A stretch of 64,000 nucleotides of DNA, from NCBI RefSeq assembly GCF_964204865.1, contig NC_135257.1, forward strand, positions 11,864,151-11,928,150, written 5' to 3'. The stretch comes from Styela clava (lineage: Eukaryota > Chordata > Ascidiacea > Stolidobranchia > Styelidae). Of this stretch, positions 25,585-37,865 are shown piece after piece. Every line of letters begins with the position of its first letter. Position 1 is the stretch's first letter. Position numbers and translations under genes: made by a program. The notes under the pieces were generated by a model, which searched no databases, was not told where the DNA came from, and worked only from the letters and a program-made list of their open reading frames with translations.

Positions 25585-27664
25585 CAGGGGTGGGCAACCT
25601 TTTTCGGCTCGCGTGCAAAATCGACTAAATTAAAAGACAAAATTCTTGCCGACCAAAATTTTTGAGAACATACTACTGCCATTCTTACAAGTATATATCG
25701 AGTGCCTCGAACAAATGAAAACTAGTCCTTCAAACAGTGAAGACATAAAATGAACGAAAATGAATTTATTCACCTTAAAAACAATGCCTTGCTACTTTCT
25801 AATCAAAAAATACACAATAATAAACCTTTTGAACATGTACAGACAGATTTACTAATCTGGAAAATATCAGTCCGATAAATAGATTTAATTACTTTTCCCG
25901 TTTTATATCAGTGAGACTTCTGCGTTTATATTTTGTAACTTTCAGAGAAATACACGAACCACTTGTTTTATCTTTCAGGGACTTAAATAAAGTTCATCAC
26001 TGACAACAGGGATTCACAAGCATAATGTAGATGAAAACATGGAGGGTAATGCAGTTGCAAAGTTTTTCAGACACGAAAAATTTTCGGAAATGGAATACCA
26101 AGCACGCAATAATTCGTTTTCTGCACTTCTCTCTTGTATTCCCTTCTCTAATCGCATTTTTCAATATTTTCCAACTCAACTCTAGGTTTAATGAATTTTT
26201 GCTTCCAAATTGAGCTACTCAGAAAGTCAATCAACTGCAATTCAAAATTTCTCCTGGTCTATCGATAAAAAATTTTGTAGGTTTAGTTTCTCCATTTTTA
26301 TATTGTCCGCAAACCACATGAACTTTGCGGTCTCTTCAAGTTCTCTGAATTTTGAAAATCTTGTGACGAACTGCTGCTGCTCACCAACTGACTTGATAAT
26401 GTTTATAAATAACACCTGACAGATTTGAAGATCTGTTCTGTCATCACTTTGGAGATCCCAAATATACCTCTTGAGGTTTAAAGAAATATTTAAAATTTTT
26501 ATCTGCAATATCTTTCTCATGTATCATGCTGGGGCGCCATCAGTTGTAACAGACACTTGCATATTTCGGCTCCCGTAGTACGCTCAGGCAATGTTAGAAG
26601 GTCAACCATCGCTTCACGTATTTCGCTCCCTTTACAAAATCGAGAAAATATTACCAGCCTAGCTGATGATGTTATATCTGTACTTTCATCAACACAAATA
26701 GAAAAATATTTGCATGAAGACAAATCCTATGTCAACTGCTGAGTAATATCACTTTCCTACTTAAAGATAAATCTTTAATGCGTTGAATAATATTCTCTTT
26801 TTCTGGAAAATTGTCGAAAAGTAACGGCGCACACTGTAATCAAACTTCTTTAATATAATCTCCATCACTAAGTGGTTTTCCATGTTGCGCAATTACCTTT
26901 AATTAAAATTTCGAAACTGGCAGCAACTAAGTTGGTAATGGATTTGCCTGATATGAAGTACATAAAATTATTAGCTTGTTTTCTCGCTTTGCTGATATTA
27001 CTACTGATTAATTCTCTCTTTTTCTCCTCAGATTTATTGTTTGTATTACCATGAACACTTGCAAAATGCCTTTTTACAGACGATGTTCTACAAACAATCG
27101 TTTAGAAACAGAAAATTCATGAAGCTGTGTTTTTTCTCAATTACACCAAAGCTTTCAGTCCAGTATTATTGGAATCTTCTGACATCGCCAAATAAACGAG
27201 CTTACTATGCTGATGGTCCTGACATCATTGAATCTGTAGACTGACGGCAAACAAGAAACGTACCCAAACTATTTACAAAGAGGCAGTACCAAAATACTAC
27301 TGCAATTAAATTTTAATAAACCTTTAACCCATCTGATGTCACTTTTATTTTTTCAAAATCAATTTATAACAGTAAGTAAGTAACTTTAACCAACATGAGC
27401 TGTACAACTTCATAAATCAAGCAGAAATTATGAAAAAGGGTGGCACAGACGAACTATACTACGTAAGAATGTAGCCAATTTAAATACTGCGACTTTCTCT
27501 ACAAAATTTCTCGAGAGCTCACTCATTTGTTATGCCATAGTAAATATTTTGGTAGCAATATGTCATGGACGGACAAAAAGAGTTCAAGGCAAATGATTTC
27601 GTTTCCGAGGCCTCGCTCGCGTGCCGTTAAAATGGGCTCGCGTGCCAGGGGTTGCCCACCCCTG
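25585..27664 (-). mobile_element. 2.1-kb hAT (Charlie/ZBED-like) transposon
   Basis: Terminal inverted repeats are perfect over 15 bp: CAGGGGTGGGCAACC at the left and its complement at the right. The flanking 8-mers AACTAGAA and GACTAGGA match at 6 of 8, in line with the CTAG-centred hAT target preference. A minus-strand transposase relic fills the middle. The length suits a slightly deleted autonomous element. Confidence 0.88.
25997..27078 (-). pseudogene. Decayed hAT transposase
   Basis: Fragments in consecutive minus-strand frames follow the order of ZBED/FAM200/GTF2IRD2-type hAT transposases. First comes the end of a BED-like finger (VKRHFASVHG, about 27078-27049). Next is a block with the catalytic-aspartate motif SICVDESTDITSSARLVIFS (near 26700). 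After that come FVTRFSKFRELEE (near 26340) and FELQLIDFLSS (near 26230). Stops and frameshifts separate the pieces, so no active protein is encoded. The BED cysteines and the C-terminal dimerisation region are not recognisable. Confidence 0.8.
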
Positions 27665-29318
27665 GACTAGGACGTCATTTTGCTTGTCACCTATGTATAG
27701 TATGTGTGAACACAGATAGACAATCCCTAGACACCGTGTGCTCATTAAAGGGTCAATAAATTTATGGTGTACGTGCTGTTGATATGATTGTGTCGTAAAG
27801 AATTATCATGTATTATCTTTGGAATAAGATCTTTGCCCCTTGACATTTATTATTTTCATCTGCTACTCTGATGCGTTCATCAATCCAAACGAATAATTGT
27901 AACAGTTGATCAATTGGGGGCCTCGTCGTGAATCAGTCGCAGATTGATTCGCATTAGATTGTTCCGTACTGGACTCTTCACGAAATTCGTAGTCGTTCAA
28001 AAAGTTGGTTTGATAGCCAATGTAGACATCAGTACGACGAAAATACTATTTACCATTCGCTGCCTATTCAAACTCCTCGGCTTGAAAAAGCACCGTATCA
28101 ACCTGTTCGCTGAAGTGTGGCGATCTCGAAATAGTAACTTATCCGGGTATTTTCTCGATAGCTTTCGACATAACACGGATATTTATTTGCCTGCGGGCAC
28201 GAGAAATGTAATTTAGAAATCATGTTTCACTACCTTTTGACGGGAGTTTTTTCAGCGTATACGTGTCTCGAAAGGTTCGCATATTAAATTGAATGTAGAT
28301 TGGCAGCTTAGCGCGACCTGTGTAACAATATTTGTGGTTCGGAGTTGAGATTACTGTAAAGCTTAATAAATATTCAAGAACTATCCTGTCGTTGACGCAC
28401 TAGATTCTGTTTATCTCAAGTGGTGTGACAATAACACGATAATTAGTACCAATGTGATGTATCACAACCTGGCACCAGAACTACCAGCAAATTTAAATAT
28501 ATATTCTATCTACGAATTGAGTTTTAAACAAAATGTTATATATAATATTAAACCCTGATGATATGCCGCAGCAGTTCTTAGATCGAATTAAGAATGTGTT
28601 CAAATTATCATCGGTGTCTTGTACTGGACTATATATGTTGTGTTGATCGCGTGCTCATATAATATTATACAGACGCAAGTCTATTTCCTCGTATCGGTGA
28701 CATAGAACAATAGTAATTTGATGCATAAATTGTGCATGCAAGGTACTACATGAATGGGAATATATTCTGTGCGCTCGTAAGCAAGAGATTATATTCATTT
28801 TTCAATGAGAAACAGGTAGATTGGGGTTTTCTTGTGGTTGAATCTGTTTTTTATTTATATTTCCTCCGTTCTCTGATACTGATTGTGAGTTGGCTACACG
28901 CTGCAATTGCTTCTGAAATGAACCGTATCTGCTAGAACAGGAAACAGATATCGTACAATAGACCTTTTCTGATTACACGTTAGCAGCAGAATATAGGCCG
29001 AATTTTGCTTGTCTGTGTTATGTAGTGTCTTGTTAGCATGCGAATTAGTCTTTGTCTGATTGTTATTTACGGGCAGGTTAATGTATCATAGTGAAATATA
29101 TATTATGTGTCCACAATGCCATGTTTCTAGTTCAGGAGATAGGAATGCTGAAAAAAGAATTGTTAACTGATTGTAGTCGTTTTGATGAAGCTGGCTCGTG
29201 ACAATGTCGCATTTTTATCAAATTAAATTATACATAATTTTTGTTCATTTTTTAAGAATATATATAAATAGCTGTATCATTTTCCATACTTAGAGCTGAA
29301 TACGAAAGTATCTCAATT
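27665..29318. other. Intergenic region upstream of the UGM gene
   Basis: No gene recognised. An open frame at 27944-28216 has no family I know. A TATA-like TATATAAATAG lies at 29261-29271, 48 bp before the UGM start codon, and could be the core promoter. Confidence 0.4.
29261..29271 (+). promoter_or_regulatory. Candidate TATA box of the UGM gene
   Basis: TATATAAATAG lies 48 bp upstream of the ATG at 29319, a plausible place for a core promoter if the 5' UTR is very short. The region is AT-rich, so chance occurrence is likely. Confidence 0.3.
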
Positions 29319-32300
29319 ATGGGAAATGCTTTGGAAGCCTCAGCTGGTAGAGCCGAGGTGATGATTATTGGTGGTGGCCCCACTGGTATTGGCGCAGCTT
29401 ACAGGTATCACTTTACTTTTTTATTATTATGGAGGATGACAATTATTAGGCTCTTGCTTATCCCACTTAAGCACTGTACAATTGACAGATTTAAACATAA
29501 TAGGCGTTAGGCCTACTTAAGAATGTAATGTGTATACCACATCTTTTCGCAGGATACTGTGAAAGTTTGAAATGTTGGCCGCATAATATTTAGACCTTTT
29601 TTAAAAACCGTGATATTCAAGCCAAAACTGCCCGACATATACATATATTTACCAATGTAACATACTGCAAAAATACTATAACAAGCATGTATGTAACAGT
29701 ACATGAAAATATCCACCTCAAAGTATCGATATTTTCATGCCGCTATTCTTCGTTTCAGGTTGGCTCAACACGGCAATCGAAATTGGATATTATTGGATGC
29801 CGAAAAGCATCCAGGAGGTTTAGCGGGATCTATTAAAACCCACGAAGGTTTTCGCTTTGATCACGGGTACAAAACATTTTGTAGTCGATATGATTATTTA
29901 GATCAACTGATAGAAGATTGCTTTGGTAACCCACCTAAAAAACTAAAAGAAAAGGCCCGAGATAACTACGTATATGTTAAAGGACGAATGATCAGGTTCC
30001 CCTTACAAAACAATTTGTCCGGACTTCCAGAAGCGGATCAAATAAATTGTGCTTTAGATTTGGTTCGCGCTCGCATAACCGATAAAAAGCAACGAGTGAC
30101 AGAAGACGTCATAAATGAAACTGACAAAGAAAACCTTGAACACAGGGAAGATGAGTCATTGACAGAAAACAGCAGCAGTCCTATTGAAAATACAGCTGTG
30201 ATCGGCGAAACCTTGAGAACAATAAGTTTAGAAAACAACGAGCAAAGAAACGGTGAACACGTTGAGACCTTAGATGAGTATCTTGTGCGTAAATGGGGCG
30301 AAAGTCTATGTAATATATTATTCAGGCCTTATATTTTCAAATCATTTGCGTATCCGACAAGTAAACTAGTAGCAAATTGGGCTGAAAACAAAATACCACC
30401 ACCACAACTTGGCGATGACATAGAAAGAATTTTGAACAACGAACAACGTGATCCCGGTGAGTATACTTTGGGCTATTTTTTCCAAAAAAACTAAGATCGT
30501 TAATGCAGGCAATTTGAAAACAAGGCCTTTGATAACATTGAGAAATTTAACTAAAAAAAGCGCAAATTGTTGTTTCCAATTGCCTACATGCTTACCTATT
30601 TGAAGACACCTAATTCAATGTACCTTTTTAGCTGTTGATATCGATTCCACCACTTTGTATCCATCTAAAGGAGGTTTGGTATCATTTTGGCGAAACATAA
30701 CTCGACATTTACCAAAGAACAACGTTCGATTCAAAAGTGAAATAATTGATCTTGATATTGAAGAAAAGATGGTCAGAACAAAGGATGGGCTTGAAATACA
30801 GTATGTTAATTGAATTATAATTTTGCATTGAAGCGTTTGAGGAAAACGGTTGGTAAGTGTGAATAGTACACTATAAACTTAATGATTTATGTGAAATATG
30901 GCGTTCAAATTGAAAGCATTGTCTACAGTAGTCAAAGGTATTCAGACGTTGTCCCTTATCGATTCCGCAAAGTTTATTTTTATATCATGGCGCTAGGTTT
31001 AGATCTAACTCAACATGGCAACCAGGATATAAAATGTGATTAACTTAAATAGGGCGTCTGCAGCAGACAAGGGTATCGGAATAGTGATTTATGCCCAGCT
31101 TTTACGTCGCAGACAGGCTATAACACATTTGTTAACATAAAGGCCGGATTTAGACGATAAGAGACCCATAGGCCTATTTGCGAGGTCCCCCACCAACAAT
31201 GACGTTATAAAAGACCTTAAAAAATTGACATTGTATTGTAGGGAACAATTATGTAAAAACACCATACAAAAAATATAATGAAAAAATGTGTAACTTTGAA
31301 GTAAATCCTATCCTATAACAATCCCGTGGAAAATTACTCATCTGTAATCCCAAGCCTTTGTCACAAACTTCATGAGACGTTACTTTGACTGTATTTTTGT
31401 TTAGATACGATACCCTAATAAGCACCATGCCGCTTACATCATTACTAGAACTTGCTGGCCGAACAGACCTTGGAGCGACACTGACCCATTCATCTTTGTA
31501 CATTGTATGCTTGGGAGTTCGAGGCATCAGCCCACACAGAGATATAACTGGTAAATATGTAGTATATAGGCGTTTTGTTGGCTTTTGATATGGTTTGCGA
31601 TAATTGTGATGCAAGATGGCACATCTAAGCAAAATACCACATGAGCGACAATGATATTTTTCTCCGCTTCCGTGAAAGTAAGGTATACATGAATAAAAAT
31701 GTTTTATTGTGCAAACAAAACACATCTTTGAGGCCTCGGATAATCTTTAAAGTTTATTTGCAATGCTCTTAGTGCCCCAAGCATGGTTCTATATATAATT
31801 ATTCGAATTAGAGAGCTCTGAACTCCACAATCGTGCTGGTTCTGTAACCGCATGAGCAACCGGTATGTAATAAAATAAAAAATAAAATATACGAAACTGA
31901 GACATTAAACCTACAATTTCAGTATAATTAGATAACCAATACCGATATTTGTAGTTGATAAAAGCACGAACTATATATATATATATAGTATAGGTATAGT
32001 TGTCCCTAGACTATAGAAAGTGAATCGTATTAAATCATTAACCGGAAGTTCTACAAAAGTCAATAGGCTTATATTAGTGCATCGGTGAAAATTAATTTAG
32101 ACTTTGGGAAAAACAAAATAATCTCAGGTGCCCATTCAAATGCCGAATTGGATCATATTTTTGATTTGACCTAAATTAATCTTAATTTAAATTTTATTCA
32201 GGGTGCATTTACTTTCCGGAATCTGATACCGTTTTCCATCGAGCATGTATATTTTCAAGTTTCGATCCTGATAGTGTACCACGTAAAGATGAACAGATTC

Positions 32301-35071
32301 CCACAATGCGACTTGCAAAAGAAACAGATGAGTTACAATCGAGTGGCAATCAGTGCGGTCCGTATTGGTCTCTACAAGTGGAAGTGAGCGCGGGCCCACT
32401 CAAAACCGTATCGGATGCAACTATAAGTGAGCTACTTCATATTCGGCAATTTGTATTTCAATTTATATAGTGCTGTTTTTCCGTCAACACCTGAAAAACG
32501 GCCGACGATTTTATCAGCACTTTTTCCACCGTTAGGTCTGGTTCACGGTATTGCTCTGACCACAACTTGTTGAAATATGAATTTAAAGCTTAAAATCCGG
32601 TATGTTTTCTTGTATGGAAATCGAATTACGTTGGTAGAGAAATCAGTGAATGTTACCACACATTGATAAATAAATAAGTAAATATTTTGCACAAATTTAA
32701 TTTCAACTATATCGAATTACATGTTGACAAGGATGTGTTGTGTATGAAAGTTGAGGTAAACAGCCAGCTAGGGCTAGCTTATGTAACATAAATATATATA
32801 GATTTAACTTAATTCAAATCAAAAAGCTTACAAACTATTGTCAAAACAACTGGGGTCACCCCCCAGCGACCAGTTTTCCAAATATGTTTTCAATTCATAT
32901 ATTTTAGTCACTTATTTTCGAAAACTAAAAATAACTATGCATCATCAAAACATCGGGGGTTTCCGACGACCGCTTTTAAAACCCTAATAACTGGAGTGGA
33001 TCAACTATAACTCTTCTATTTTAAATTCGCCGTTCAATTTTAAACACCTCCAAATTGTATGGTATATACTTTCTGTGAAATCATTTGTTTCCAATAATAG
33101 CTAAGTAAGTTGGTATAACAACAATGTTCAAATTAGGTCCTTAATATCGTTCGAGGCATGTTTGTTCCATAAACTAGACTAGACATTCGTCTTTATGTGA
33201 AGATTTTTGCTGTTAATTTCGGTGGTGAGAAGTATAAAAAACCTGATTATCGGTTGTCACATTGTTTATTGTCGATATACATGCGTTACTGTGCCGCATG
33301 GAGTAATTATTAGCTTAAAATTCAGACTCAACAAGACCTCTTTGTACTAATCTCGTATTTAACGTAAAGTCATATACAACTTTTCAGGTAAATAGCCCGG
33401 CAGGCATTGCAAATTTGGTATCTGATATCCCTTGATATATATAGTAGGTGCTTGGTACCAAATCGAAGATGGTTTAAAACAAAGAGATGTTGAGCAACAT
33501 TATAATGGCCCGGACGTGACGTGATTTTGAAGCACCTGACAAGGAGATAACTTTCGTTTTTATTTAGTGATAATGATCCACGGAATCATTCTTATATATC
33601 GAAGTATAAAGTCGTCACATTCTAATTCAATTATTACTTCACAGTGGATGAAGTTGTACGAGACGCTTGTTTGGTCGGATTACTTCGACCCAACGATGAA
33701 ATTGTCTCGATCCACATGACTGAAATGACGCATGGACAACCTTTGCCAACTATAGAAAGCGAACAGAAAGTATGTATATAGGTCATATATTCACACTTGA
33801 GTGAACAAATTCATAATATAACATGAGGTTGATTCGCAAAGTATTTAAAACTCATGATAACACATTGACGTGATGGATCTTGGACGAACTAGAAGATGTT
33901 AGTTTGCTACTTTTTATTCGACACCAAGTGTACGTGTGGGTCGTTTTGTTGAATTTATTAGCGTTGTTATTTTTGTATCAAAAAAAATCTTCAACTATTG
34001 TAACAATCAATTTTTGAATACCTAAAGATGGAAGAATTCGCTTACAGGTCCTTCATCATACATGACCTTCTTTTTTCTTGGCCTATATCTCCACATATTT
34101 CAAAATGAAAAACAAAACTTAGAAATTCAGTTTAAATGATATTGACTAAATTTCATTGTGTCACAAAAAACGAGTGTATAAGAACAGTTAACGTTTTCCG
34201 ATACTTAACTTTATAACACTGCAGTGCAACTCGGTACAATCGTTCCACGGAGTAAACTGGTTGTCAAACAGTATAATGTCACGAGATTATTCGGCAGTGA
34301 CATTGTGATGATTTAAAATTTAGTCATTTGCCTTTTTCATTCTGGATTCTTGTAATTATTTGTTCTCATTGTGACAAAGTATGTGACAATACCTTTATTA
34401 AATGCTTCCGAGAACTGATCGTGGCGTTCGAGAATTTTGAAATATATTTAGTGTACCTCATTTAAATTCATATATGTATATATATGTTTTAATTGTGATT
34501 CGATATTGTCCAACACGTCAATAGAAGAAAGGTATGCTTATCTGACATAGAAGAAATTTTCATTAACAGTTTTATATCAGGTTATCGGCAATAATCATGA
34601 AAGGAGTGAAGATACTACAAAAATATCTTAGTGCTAACGATGTCATATTCTTGCGTTAAGATTGATGAGGCTCTCATGTGGTTACAAGAAAGAGGAATTT
34701 ACAGTCGAGGAAGATTTGGAGCTTTCAAATATCATCTTGGAGATTTGGATCATTGCTTCATACAGGGTGTTGAAGCAGTTGATCACATTTTGAAGGGAGA
34801 TCTCGAACGATGTTTGTGGTCGTCTGCGAACGACATCAATCGTCGAGGAAAAAGCAAAATCGAATTTCCGTTGTATAATAATGGTATTTCTGGATTCAAG
34901 GACGGCGACAGAATAACAGCTGGAGACGTGAGAAATGCGATTACCCGGGAGCCTGGTAGTTCAACTTCATCGTTTACATCTACCACCTCACCCTCGAGTT
35001 CTAGATCGCTTTCTTCTTCACATCATGGAGACGGAGGTCATTCCGGCGATTCTAGTGAGGATTCGAGTTAA
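29319..35071 (+). CDS. GLF: UDP-galactopyranose mutase, eukaryotic type
   Basis: Seven exons join in phase: 29319-29404, 29759-30456, 30632-30800, 31405-31550, 32202-32426, 33645-33769 and 34661-35071, giving 619 residues. The family converts UDP-galactopyranose to UDP-galactofuranose with reduced FAD, in the cytosol. Visible features are the FAD-binding GGGPTGIGAA (18-27) and GGLAGS (48-53), FPLQNNLSGLPEADQ, FRPYIFKSFAYPTSK with the diphosphate-binding Arg218, Tyr370 and Arg380 in CIYFPE and VFHRACIF, GPYWSLQVEVS, and SRGRFGAFKYHLGDLDH with Tyr507. Agreement with the Aspergillus enzyme runs through every exon. Oddities are an acidic insertion of about 60 residues before TLDEYLV, a 60-residue Ser-rich tail, an MGN start, and HGYKTFCSRY in place of the usual GGHVIFSHY loop. 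The reaction assignment is by family only; the changed loop could alter or remove activity. Confidence 0.92.
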
Positions 35072-37865
35072 TGGTGGTAATTGAACATTCGAAATATATA
35101 TATATATACAATTTTATAGGATATATTTTCACGCCTTCGCTCTGGACAAAACCTAAAACAAGCAGACACTATAAATTATTTTCAAAATTGCATTTGTTTG
35201 ATTTGACGTAAACTTTTGGTTTTCTTTAATCCAGAAAAACCGTAATTCAACTCGAGCTGATGGGATGCTGTAGGATTAGCAACCCCATCTCAAGCTTCCT
35301 GAGTTAATCTTTTTGGCCAAACTTTGCCTCCCTTTTCTCTTAACAATCTCAACCTCTCACTATTATCAGTAGCTCATATGATCAGATTTTAATCGAAAGA
35401 CTCTTTTTAGATGCCAACAACCCTTTGCAGGCTTCAATAACATTGCAGAATAGCAGATATGCGTTTATGTACAAAATATATGTGTACCACTGCACGTTTT
35501 CAATGAATTTTTATTTGTTTTAAAGTTTATCAATGAATTTTAGTTTTTTTTTTATGTGACTGGGAGTTTTCTCTGTACTCTTCTCTGATGAGCAGAAATG
35601 TTTTTTACATTTAGATCGACAAAAATAACCAGTGCCTTCTATATATATAATATATATCAAACACACTTAGGAATGCTTGTTATGGTGACAATGATAAATG
35701 CAAGCGTAATGAATGCTCATGTTCGAACTTCCAACAGCGGATTCGAACAACCGGTTACTGATTTTCATATAATTTAGTTGGCATTAAAAGAAAATATCAC
35801 AACGCAAAGCAAATGGAAGTAGGGGACTGTTTGAAGCGACTATTATGTTTATAACAAGAGGATGCACATTGTGCATTTATGATGGCATAGTACAAAATGT
35901 GTCCCCAGCCAAATAGGGAAGTCCGATTTCAAAGATGTATAGGCCTACCTTGAATAGAAGTTTCACCTGCTTATGTAAGAAAAGTTATAAAGACAGAGCT
36001 TTTATTCTTTGCTATATATTTGTCTGCATTTAGCTGGCAACGCGACTTTGCTTAAGAATTTGTATGCGCTATTCTACATGCTAATTACCGTACAAATAAC
36101 ACATATTGTCAAGACTATTCACACTGCAGTAACATATTATTTTATTTATATATTTGTAAAGCACTACATGGCATATATAGAATAAAACATGAATATTGTG
36201 ATTAACATTATTTAAGGATTATTGAGATCTGCGGAAACGCTCAATTTGTGTTGGTTTGGAAACTGGCATATACGCAGAATAATAATCAAATGTGACTAGG
36301 AACATAAGTAGGTTCTCTCAAATATTAAATACAACCGGGACACAGTAAAAGAATCGTCGCAGGTGCTCAATCATCTGGACCAGAATGGAATTTGTTGAAC
36401 AGGCCAGTAACTTGATATGTGGCTAATACTGTAGTAATCACAGCTAGCCTTTGTGCAGCGCTGATGCCATCGTACAACCGGCAAAAAGTGACCAGAGGAA
36501 AGTTTCAATAATTGCACTAACCCAAACTAAGGCGCCATTTTTAATACATACGGCAAATTGAAACATAAATATGGTATTTTCTGGAGTAAATAATGTACCA
36601 GAATATAAGATTACATGTAGGCTATGCAGCCACGTGGCAGTCACCCAAGCCGTACTTGCTGTTCGCATATAACCAGGCGTGAGCTGGGTTCTCTAAACAG
36701 GTTCTCTGCTTAATTGTGAATTTCCTGGTTCATGTAGAGATCGGGACTTGATGACACTTTTTGATCGAAACTCACGGAACTATACCTATTGCAACTATGA
36801 TCACGCGTAAAGTTGGTAATCTGTTCGATAAAGATAAGCCTCACAGAATCCTTTGTAACACCGGAAGTTAAAATCCTGAACGCGGTATCCAAATAACGAT
36901 GTTTCAATATGTGAATCAGATTAACCAGCTTTTCTTAATATCAAACTATAGTAGTAACCTAAAACTCACGCTTGCTTAAAACTCTTCGTGTAATTAGTAT
37001 TAAGATTTTGACGTAAATACGTAAAGTCAGCGTATATTTTATGTACCGGTAAGTTCATTTGAATTCAAACAATGCATTGTTCTCGCTGTGTTTTAAAGCA
37101 TGATTAATTTAACGAACCCGCAAGTAATAATAATTATAAATACAAATTAATTTCCGTACAAAAAGGTGCACAGGAGTTCACTTGTTTTATAATTGTTAGT
37201 AGCGGTCTGGTTATGACAATCCTTCCGCCCGATCATCACTCTCCAGGTGAATAATCATTTGTTATGTATTTATAGTATATTTATTGCGTCATTATAAGTT
37301 GATATTTCATTCAAAAGTCTTGCATATAGACAGTTTTTTTTTTCATGCGAGGATTTCTCTTCAAGTGATTATGTTACGTAAAGAAGTTTAGCAATAGGGA
37401 AAGCATGGCGTATACTTTCAATGGATATAAAGCTTGTTGTATTTGGTATGTTAGATTGTCAGTTATATGAAGAATTTGAATCGAACATTCTGCTTTGAAA
37501 GATGCGAGGAGAATATTGCGAAACCTTAACACGCTGAAGACACAGCAAACATTAAAAACGGGTTCTTACATCCACAGCGTTTTTTTTTATAATCGCATAT
37601 TAAAAAATATCATTCAGCATTATGTATAGACGTCCAGCATGTGACTAACAACAACTTTTTTAAAACATCCAACAATCTATAATTTGGATACAGAAAGCAT
37701 ATTTAGGATAATCAAACATAAATATTAATTTAATATATTTTAGGCGGTAAAGTTATAGTTTACTTTTCATTTTATATTAAATTATAACTATTTGTTTGTA
37801 ATATAGATATATATCTCTACATCAAGTTAACTAGTTTATATTTGTGAATAAAAAATTCCTTCCAA
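35072..37865. other. Intergenic region between UGM and integrin-like genes
   Basis: It begins with the UGM 3' UTR, AT-rich with TA runs near 35096 and 35640. Nothing else is recognisable. An open minus-strand frame at 36444-36668 encodes 74 mostly hydrophobic residues that resemble two membrane segments, but no splice context or homology supports it. Confidence 0.4.

Noticed and set aside
27944..28216. 90-codon ORF upstream of the UGM gene
   Set aside because: No family resemblance, no splice context and no supporting start context; likely chance.
36444..36668. Hydrophobic 74-codon minus-strand ORF
   Set aside because: Could suggest membrane segments, but no homology, no neighbouring exons and no upstream support; noted only under the intergenic region.
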